A stretch of 64,000 bases of DNA. Source: DAOULT01 sp964646625 (GTDB taxonomy: Bacteria > Chloroflexota > Anaerolineae > CAZYHC01). A model generated the notes under the pieces. It had not been told where the DNA came from. It saw only the letters and a program-made list of their open reading frames with translations, and did no database searches. A program made the translations under genes and the position numbers. Positions 58,894-64,000 of the stretch are shown here, piece by piece. Positions within the stretch are counted from its first letter, which is position 1; each line of letters starts with the position of its first letter. The stretch is taken from assembly GCA_964646625.1 (NCBI GenBank), contig CAZYHC010000001.1, positions 1 through 64,000 on the forward strand, written 5' to 3'.

Positions 58894-58913
58894 TGTCGAG
58901 TTAAAACCGGTTT

Positions 58914-58950
58914 TTTTGTTGCCGTAAGGCTGAGAAACCGGTAAAACTCA
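58914..58950. repeat. TTTTGTTGCGGTAAA repeat, second copy
   Basis: TTTTGTTGCCGTAAGGCTGAG then AAACCGGTAAAACTCA, matching 55025-55060 with a one-base insertion. Read on the minus strand, GAGT and ACCGGTTT can pair with downstream AAACCGGT and AACTC to form a hairpin just before the start codon at 58893. Confidence 0.6.
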
Positions 58951-59064
58951 CTCGGCCTGGCTGATGCCTGGGGCCTTTAATGATCGCGGCTGTTCCCCTA
59001 CTAAAAGTAGTGAGCTTTTAAGGATTTGAACCTACAGACGATAGCCCTCGTCTGGGATGCTACT

Positions 59065-59093
59065 ATTATACTCCAATTTTGGCCTGAGGGCAA
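59065..59093 (-). promoter_or_regulatory. Promoter candidate of the surface-protein pair
   Basis: On the minus strand: TTGCCC (59093-59088), 17-bp spacer, TATAAT (59070-59065). Confidence 0.5.
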
Positions 59094-59136
59094 ATGAAGC
59101 ACTTTGACGGGTGCGTCCGGAAATTTTGGCGACTGC

Positions 59137-59209
59137 TCATAGCCCTCGTCCCCGAGGGCGGTCTAAACAGGCTGTTTCGCCCCTGAGTCGCCCCCGAGAC
59201 GGGGGCCGT
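59137..59209. repeat. GC-rich two-hairpin repeat
   Basis: GCCCTCGTCCCCGAGGGC (59143-59160) and GCCCCCGAGACGGGGGC (59190-59206), the same design as 29585-29665. It lies just after the stop codon of the RsbR-like gene and may help terminate it. Confidence 0.7.
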
Positions 59210-59218
59210 CCGCGAGCT

Positions 59219-61003
59219 TCACCCTTTGACCATACGCCATTTAGTTTTTTTCAAAGCGTACTCGATCCCGCTTTGCAGGTTGGCCTGGGTGATAATGCTC
59301 GATAGATCCACCCCCAGGGACACGATGGTCTGGGCCACCTCCGGCGAGATGCCCACCAGCACGCACTCCGAGCCCAACAGGGCGGAGGCCCGCGTCACCT
59401 GCAAAATATGATTGGCCACCTCGGTATCCACCATTGGCACGCCGGTGATGTCAATGATTACCACTGCGGCCTGGTAGTGGCCGATGGCTTCCAGCAGGGT
59501 CTCCATGATTTGTTGAGCGCGTCTGTTATCAATGCCGCCCACCAGGGGCAGCACTAACACCCCCTCCAGCACGGGCACGATGGGGGTGGACAATTCCCAT
59601 AGCGCCCGGCGTTGGGCCTCGATGATCTCGCGTTGCATATGGGTGATCTCTTCTGCCTGCTTGCGCTCGGTGATGTCTCTGGAAATGCCTACCAGACCGA
59701 CCACCTGCCCCGCTTCATCGAGCAGGGGCACTTTGGTTTCCGATACCCAGATTACATCGCCCTCTTTGGTGGGAATCTGCCACACCCTACTAATTACAGG
59801 CTGTCTGGATTGCATGATTTGTTGTTCTTCGTCGTAGAATCTTTGGGCATCCTCCTGGGGGAAAAGGTCAAAGTCGGTTTTGCCCACGACCTCTTGCGGG
59901 TCGGTCAGGCCCATGATCTGCGCGTGTGCCCTATTGGTTCTGATAAAACGCGATTGGGCATCTTTAAAGAAGATGAAATCGGGCATGTTATCCATAAGGG
60001 TATGCAACAGGTCGCGCTCCTGGGCCAGTGCCTCTTCCGCCTGCCTGCGCTCCGCGATCTGCTCTTTCAGTATGGCATTGGCTTTTGAAAGCTCGGCAGT
60101 CCGCTCCTCCACCCGTCGTTCTAACTCGTCGTACGCTTTGCGCAACTTGTCCTCTGCCTGCTTGTGCTGGGTGATGTCCCGGTTCATACCCACCAGCCCT
60201 ATAATCTTACCCTGGCGATCCCGTAAAGGCACTTTGGTGCTTGAGAACCATCGCTGATCACCGGATGGGTCTACGGCTGGTTCTTCGTGGTCAGTGAGCT
60301 CTTGACCAGACTGGATGATAGCCTGTTCGTCGGCGTAATACTGCGCTGCCAGTTCCTGGGGGTGAAAGTCGAAGTCCGTCTTGCCCACGATTTCGTCCGG
60401 GGTGGTGGCTCCCACACTGCGCGCAGTGGCGATGTTGCCGATGACAAAGCGGCTCTCGGTGTCTTTGATATAGATATGATCTGGCAAGGTGTTTAGCAGA
60501 GTGCGCAACAGGTAGTGTTCTTCGGCCAGCGCCTCCTCTGCTCGCTTGCGTTCGGCGACGGCTTCCTCAAGGGCGGTGATGTAAACTACGCTCAAGGCCA
60601 TCCGGGCGCTGTCGTGGATGTCGTCAGCCAGGCGAATCACGGTGAGCATGGTTTCTGGATCGGCGGCGTAGTTCTCGGCGATAAACTCGGAGACTATGTG
60701 GCGGACAGCCGAGATCGCATCTTGCACGTCCTTAATCGCGTAGCCCTGTCTGACGCGGTCCTGGGCCAACTTTTCCCAGAAGGCGGCGTAACTGCTGGGG
60801 TCTTCGGCAAAGCTGCGATGAAATGCTTCGTACCCTACCGCAGTTCTGGGCCGGATTTCCTCGAAGGGGATGTGAGCATAGGTGCCCTCAGCCATCCCGA
60901 TGATGTGTCGGGCGCAGCGGTCAATGAGCTCCTCGCGGTGTTCTTGCAGCAGGTGGGCAAACTCCAGGCTTTCGGGCGGCGGGTCAGAAAAATCTCCACT
61001 CAT
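59219..61003 (-). CDS. RsbR-like regulator: helical N-domain, two PAS domains, STAS domain
   Basis: 594 residues. The N-terminal 150 residues form an all-helical RsbRD-type domain (LLQEHREELIDRCARHII). Two PAS domains with PAC ends follow (VGKTDFDFHPQE..GLVGMNRDITQHK and VGKTDFDLFPQE..GLVGISRDITERK), so similar that they look duplicated. A coiled coil separates them. The C-terminal STAS domain (about 475-590) has VVIIDITGVPMVDTEVANHIL, where the Thr/Asp region can be phosphorylated in RsbR/RsbS. Proteins of this layout work in stressosome-type partner-switching, not as kinases. No RsbT or RsbX gene is seen nearby. Confidence 0.88.
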   Translation of the reverse strand: MSGDFSDPPPESLEFAHLLQEHREELIDRCARHIIGMAEGTYAHIPFEEIRPRTAVGYEAFHRSFAEDPSSYAAFWEKLAQDRVRQGYAIKDVQDAISAVRHIVSEFIAENYAADPETMLTVIRLADDIHDSARMALSVVYITALEEAVAERKRAEEALAEEHYLLRTLLNTLPDHIYIKDTESRFVIGNIATARSVGATTPDEIVGKTDFDFHPQELAAQYYADEQAIIQSGQELTDHEEPAVDPSGDQRWFSSTKVPLRDRQGKIIGLVGMNRDITQHKQAEDKLRKAYDELERRVEERTAELSKANAILKEQIAERRQAEEALAQERDLLHTLMDNMPDFIFFKDAQSRFIRTNRAHAQIMGLTDPQEVVGKTDFDLFPQEDAQRFYDEEQQIMQSRQPVISRVWQIPTKEGDVIWVSETKVPLLDEAGQVVGLVGISRDITERKQAEEITHMQREIIEAQRRALWELSTPIVPVLEGVLVLPLVGGIDNRRAQQIMETLLEAIGHYQAAVVIIDITGVPMVDTEVANHILQVTRASALLGSECVLVGISPEVAQTIVSLGVDLSSIITQANLQSGIEYALKKTKWRMVKG

Positions 61004-61208
61004 CTTAAAACTCTCCTTTCAAGTTTCTCGGACCTGGTTTTTCCGTCCTTTTGCCTGGGTCCGAAAAAGGGCCATTGAAACCGAGCTCCGTAGCCGGGGG
61101 ATAAGCCTGTGACGCTTACGTGGAGTCCAGCCACCCACTCGGTCAGAGTAAAGCTCGTCGCCGTCAGAATACCTCTGGTATGGTCTAACCAAAGCCCTAT
61201 CAATCAAC

Positions 61209-61237
61209 ATTATATACTTACTTTGTCCAAAAGGCAA
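61209..61237 (-). promoter_or_regulatory. Promoter candidate of the RsbR-like gene
   Basis: On the minus strand: TTGCCT (61237-61232), 17-bp spacer, TATAAT (61214-61209). Confidence 0.45.
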
Positions 61238-61351
61238 CAGGTGGAGGATATAGATAACAAGACAACAACGGATCGTGGCGCCACGAAGTTGGCTGCTTGC
61301 CTGCGAGCCGTGTTTGGAAAGCCAGGTCTGCCACCCTTCTGAAATGAGGTG

Positions 61352-61380
61352 TTGCCAAACAGCGTGAAAATTGATATAAT
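61352..61380 (+). promoter_or_regulatory. Promoter of the response regulator gene
   Basis: TTGCCA (61352-61357), 17-bp spacer, TATAAT (61375-61380). The start codon is 45 bases downstream. Confidence 0.65.
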
Positions 61381-61424
61381 TTTAAGTGGGAAAGATAATC
61401 CAGGCCAGAGAGGGAGAAAGAAAT

Positions 61425-62261
61425 ATGATGGGTCAGGCCAAGATATTGGTAGTAGATGATGAAGCAGCTATCCGCCTTTCTCTGAACAAGGCTCTGTCGC
61501 TGGAAGGATACCATGTGGTGGAGGCCGCCAGCGGCGAGGAGGCGCTGGCCAGACTGGAGGAGATGGTCTTTGATCTGGTGCTGGTCGATCTAAAGATGCC
61601 CGGCATAGACGGTCTGGAGGTCATGAGGGAGGCCAAAAGGCTTTTCCCTTCGGTGGTGGTCATCATGTTGACCGCCTACGGCACTATCGAGTCCGCCGTC
61701 AGTGCTTTGCGTCAGGGGGCGCACGATTACCTGCTGAAGCCTTGTTCCGTGGAGAAAGTGCTGGCCAGTGTGAACGAAGGGCTGACCAAACGTCAGCAAC
61801 AGTTGTCGCGCAGCAAACTGGCGGCCCAGATAGAGGCCAGCGCCCGCGAACTGCTGGCCGAAGAAAGCCCTCTGAGCAGCACCTATCCCCTGCCGGGGGC
61901 AGGGCCAACCTGGCCCGATGGGGTGTTACAGGTGGGCCCTCTGGCTATCAACTGGCAAAAACACCTGGCTACTTTGCATGGGCAGATCTTGAACCTGACC
62001 CCGACCGAATTGCGGCTTTTGTCCTGTTTGATGAGCAACGCCGGCCGCTTGATGAGTGCGCGGGAACTGGTCAGGCGAGTTCAAAACTACGAATGCTCCG
62101 AGGCGGAGGCGCAGGCCATCGTCAGAGTACACGTCCATCGCCTCAGACAGAAGGTGGAGACTGACCCCTCCAAGCCCCGTTATATCCATAACGTGCGGGG
62201 CAAAGGGTATATGTTTGTGGCTGAGCCAGGGGACGAAGAACACAACGATGCACCCCGCTAG
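61425..62261 (+). CDS. OmpR-type response regulator
   Basis: 278 residues: a receiver domain (about 4-120) with VVDDE, phospho-acceptor Asp in LVLVDLKMPGIDG, Thr in MLTAYG and Lys in LLKP, then a linker, then a winged-helix DNA-binding domain (LNLTPTELRLLSCLMSN, RVHVHRLRQKVE, RGKGYMFV). The receiver TAYGTIESAVSALRQGAHDYLLKP pattern is of the NtrC type, joined here to an OmpR-type output. I start at 61425 with GGGAG eight bases before. No histidine kinase is adjacent; the orphan kinases at 7340 and 17586 could be partners. Confidence 0.9.
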   Translation: MMGQAKILVVDDEAAIRLSLNKALSLEGYHVVEAASGEEALARLEEMVFDLVLVDLKMPGIDGLEVMREAKRLFPSVVVIMLTAYGTIESAVSALRQGAHDYLLKPCSVEKVLASVNEGLTKRQQQLSRSKLAAQIEASARELLAEESPLSSTYPLPGAGPTWPDGVLQVGPLAINWQKHLATLHGQILNLTPTELRLLSCLMSNAGRLMSARELVRRVQNYECSEAEAQAIVRVHVHRLRQKVETDPSKPRYIHNVRGKGYMFVAEPGDEEHNDAPR

Positions 62262-62352
62262 GCCCTGTGCCAGCAGTGGGTGAAGCAGTTCGTCTTTATT
62301 TCTGACAGCTAACAATCAGGGGGGCATTGGAAAAAACGGCTCCCTTTCGATA

Positions 62353-62380
62353 TTGATTTTTATCTAAAATATGGTATAAT
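62353..62380 (+). promoter_or_regulatory. Promoter candidate of the DUF3303-like gene
   Basis: TTGATT (62353-62358), 16-bp spacer, TATAAT (62375-62380). The leader is about 90 bases. Confidence 0.5.
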
Positions 62381-62477
62381 AAGTATATAAAGAGCGTGCC
62401 TGTCCCATTGGGTTTCGTCCCCAGTCCCTATGCCTGTTTGCAGGTACACTATTATATTTAATAAAGGAGGTAGTACA

Positions 62478-62747
62478 ATGCTGTTCGTAGCGATTATCGA
62501 TTGGTATGAGGGCAAGGTGCTTGAGGCTCTCGAGCGTCGTCCTCACTGGACCCCTCCCGGAGAAGTAAAAATTTTGGGAGAGTACTGGTCGATAGGTACC
62601 GGCCGGGTGGTCATGATCGCCGAAGCTCCGAGCGCCATGACGGCCGCCCTGACCACGCTGCCCTGGGAGGATATTGGCTACATCACCGTTACTCCTGCTC
62701 TGACGCCTGAGGACGGTCTGAAAATGCTGGAACTCTGGGAAAAATAG
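62478..62747 (+). CDS. DUF3303-like small protein
   Basis: 89 residues. It starts MLFVAIIDWYEGK and has GEYWSIGTGRVVMIAEAPS and a C-terminal helix, fitting the DUF3303/ferredoxin-like family of stand-alone small domains of unknown role. The ATG at 62478 has AAAGGAGGT at 62463-62471, a near-ideal site; the longer frame upstream is not needed. Confidence 0.7.
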   Translation: MLFVAIIDWYEGKVLEALERRPHWTPPGEVKILGEYWSIGTGRVVMIAEAPSAMTAALTTLPWEDIGYITVTPALTPEDGLKMLELWEK

Positions 62748-62800
62748 CTCCTAATGTCGTTGCCTGACGGCTTTAGGGACTGCAAGGCAGCGAATACATC

Positions 62801-62856
62801 CGGCGCAAGCAAACGCAACCCATGTGCAGGGGTCATGGTCATTGCGTTGCTTGCGC
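62801..62856. repeat. Inverted repeat between the DUF3303-like and NACHT genes
   Basis: GCGCAAGCAAACGCAAC on the left and GCGTTGCTTGCGC on the right, about 25 bases apart, an imperfect hairpin. The gap 62748-62942 holds nothing else that I can support. Confidence 0.5.
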
Positions 62857-62942
62857 TTGTTTGGAAACCCGAATTTGTGATCCTCACCCGCTTAAATTTT
62901 GCCACCCTATGGTAGCTACGATGCTGTGCTTGCCAGACGATT

Positions 62943-64000
62943 ATGCTCACCAAAGACCTGAATGTCCTCAAAAGACAATTGATGATCTATCAGAGCAATC
63001 TGGCCGAATTGCAAGCTATGGCCGCTGACCAGACCTCTTCCCCGCCCCTCGACCTGTCCGCCGAGATAGAATATGCGAAGGGGCGGATTGACTATCTGGA
63101 GGAACGACAGGCCAGGCTGGAGATCGCTCACGATCCGGCCCTGCTGGCCGCCTATCTGGAGCGCGTCATCGAGGGCAATACTTACGTGGACCTGTGGGGA
63201 GTAATACGAGGACGGCATCCAGTCCAGATGAAGCTGGAAGAGGTCTACTTTCCCCTCCACGCCGAGCGCCCGCCGGAGCCTACCCCGGCCGATAGACGGT
63301 TGCTGGCGCGCGAGGTGGAAGAGGTAATGGCCCGGCCCGACCTGGCCCCCGACCGAAAAGAGGAACTACGGGAACAGCTCATGACTCGCTACCTCGGCAG
63401 GCCGGAGGTGCGTCCGACCGAGCGCCTTCCCTTGTGGGAAGCAGTGCGTGAGCACGAGCGGCTGGTCATTCTGGGCGATCCAGGCACAGGCAAAAGCACC
63501 CTGCTACGTTATCTGGCGCTGCGCTTCGCCAAAGCCATGCAAGAAGGTCTGACCGGGCTGGAAGACCTGGGGACGGTGCGGTTGCCTATCTACGTGCGGG
63601 TGGCCGAATTTGCCGCCGCCCGCCAGGAAAAGCCGGAGCTGAGCCTGGACGCCTACCTGTCCGACCATCTCAGCCTTGAAGAGAAAGACATCCCCAACCT
63701 GTATGAACTATGCCGTCGCTATCTGCTGGAGGGTCGGTGTCTGGTGCTCCTGGACGGCCTGGACGAGGTTATTGACCCTGGCAACCGTGTCCAGATTGGG
63801 CATTGCATCGAGCGTTTTGTGGAGACTTTTTCATCATCTCCCTCCAGCCTGTTGTCTGAGGAGGAGCGCACCAATCTGCACTCCAGGTCGAACGCGGCCC
63901 ATACTTCGACCGAGGGACGGCCTATAATCGGGGCTAAATCCTCCTCAGGCCCCAGAGCCGAGGCGGTAACCGCGTCCGGCGGCAATCGTTTCATCATCAC
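62943..64000 (+). CDS. NACHT-type NTPase with N-terminal helical hairpin (3' end beyond the window)
   Basis: An open frame of 352 codons that runs off the right edge. Residues 1-62 form a helical hairpin (LKRQLMIYQSNLAELQAMAA, then PPLDLSAEIEYAKGRIDYLEE) resembling the effector-associated-like hairpin of the TIR and STAND proteins. After a spacer (60-170) comes the NACHT domain: Walker A LGDPGTGKSTLLRY and Walker B VLLDGLDEV, then GNRFIIT at the edge. A stretch of about 45 residues between VETF and GNRFIIT is low in complexity and encoded between inverted repeats, so it looks inserted. NACHT proteins of this size serve in anti-phage or programmed-death signalling. The ATG at 62943 lacks a clear ribosome binding site; an ATG at 62982 is an alternative. 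Confidence 0.78.
   Translation, partial: MLTKDLNVLKRQLMIYQSNLAELQAMAADQTSSPPLDLSAEIEYAKGRIDYLEERQARLEIAHDPALLAAYLERVIEGNTYVDLWGVIRGRHPVQMKLEEVYFPLHAERPPEPTPADRRLLAREVEEVMARPDLAPDRKEELREQLMTRYLGRPEVRPTERLPLWEAVREHERLVILGDPGTGKSTLLRYLALRFAKAMQEGLTGLEDLGTVRLPIYVRVAEFAAARQEKPELSLDAYLSDHLSLEEKDIPNLYELCRRYLLEGRCLVLLDGLDEVIDPGNRVQIGHCIERFVETFSSSPSSLLSEEERTNLHSRSNAAHTSTEGRPIIGAKSSSGPRAEAVTASGGNRFII

Larger units (their letters stand above)
58894..59218 (-). other. Intergenic region upstream of the surface-protein pair
   Basis: Holds a candidate promoter (59065-59093), a repeat (58914-58950), a hairpin CAGACGA/TCGTCTG (59034-59053), a second copy of GCCTTTAATGATC (58973-58985) that duplicates the gene start (58879-58891), and a GC-rich two-hairpin repeat (59137-59209). 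The leader would be about 165 bases. No known riboswitch was recognised. Confidence 0.5.
61004..61424. other. Divergent intergenic region between the RsbR-like and response-regulator genes
   Basis: Apart from two promoter candidates (61209-61237 minus, 61352-61380 plus) no gene or repeat is clear. The leader of the minus-strand gene is about 200 bases long; AAAGGAGAG lies just before its ATG at 61003. Confidence 0.4.

Noticed and set aside
58994..59070. tRNA-like stretch on the minus strand (GTAGGTTCAAATCC, with a preceding hairpin)
   Set aside because: It resembles a T-arm, but the T stem does not close, the preceding hairpin has no 7-base anticodon loop, and no matching acceptor stem is present.
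61386..61424. Earlier start of the response regulator
   Set aside because: The extra 13 residues are not part of the receiver fold and begin only six bases after the -10 box, while GGGAG fits the ATG at 61425.

Overview
This 64 kb window is moderately GC-rich bacterial chromosome and most likely comes from a member of the Chloroflexota (Anaerolineae-like). The support is indirect: Thr/Pro-rich surface stalks, multi-GAF histidine kinases, a CpXC protein, a Ser/Thr kinase with zinc ribbons, a single-ATPase-domain sugar ABC transporter, citramalate-based isoleucine synthesis, and many families of intergenic palindromic repeats. No rRNA, tRNA, CRISPR array, insertion sequence or phage gene was seen.

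Left part (1-11.1 kb, + strand): the end of an E1-beta gene and an E2 acyltransferase gene of a 2-oxoacid dehydrogenase complex, then a carbohydrate block (aldolase-like protein, sugar ABC transporter, methyltransferase, histidine kinase, xylulokinase, PfkB kinase). From 11.2 to 15 kb are a small acidic protein, an eight-repeat secreted protein and a membrane-anchored phospholipase D-like protein. From 15.1 to 28.6 kb the minus strand carries a homocysteine methyltransferase gene and a long biosynthetic run hisD-hisC-CpXC-hisB-hisH-hisA-hisF-hisI-(five-GAF histidine kinase)-purH. HisH/HisF release AICAR and PurH consumes it, so the linkage makes metabolic sense. hisG and hisE are not in the run.

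From 29.7 to 33.9 kb is a branched-chain amino-acid operon (ilvB-ilvN-cimA). In front of it the sequence shows a consensus promoter, a leader peptide with ten consecutive Val/Leu/Ile codons, a terminator, and a 9-bp antiterminator that competes with it: a complete transcription attenuator. Next come a 3-hydroxyacyl-CoA dehydrogenase, lexA with two SOS-box-like sites in its promoter, a second FGGY kinase and a YjbQ protein.

From 38.2 to 41.7 kb lies a two-gene immune-like module: a TIR-domain protein whose C-terminal helical hairpin resembles the N-terminus of the adjacent STAND NTPase/TPR protein. It is divergent from a Ser/Thr kinase gene. A NACHT protein running off the right edge (62.9-64 kb) begins with a related-looking hairpin. 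From 43 to 52 kb are argH, a secreted-protease/PrsW group, a third FGGY kinase, a DUF5666/DUF4405 pair and a class II aldolase. From 52 to 59 kb three proteins share an unrecognised extracellular C-terminal domain; one joins it across the membrane to four cyclic-nucleotide-binding-like domains. Two AT-richer genes (HAD hydrolase, membrane GAF protein) sit between them. The right end holds an RsbR-like PAS/STAS regulator, a divergent OmpR-type response regulator and a DUF3303 protein.

At least seven families of inverted or direct repeats lie between genes. One copy is inserted in frame in the E2 gene and another supplies the end of the STAND gene.
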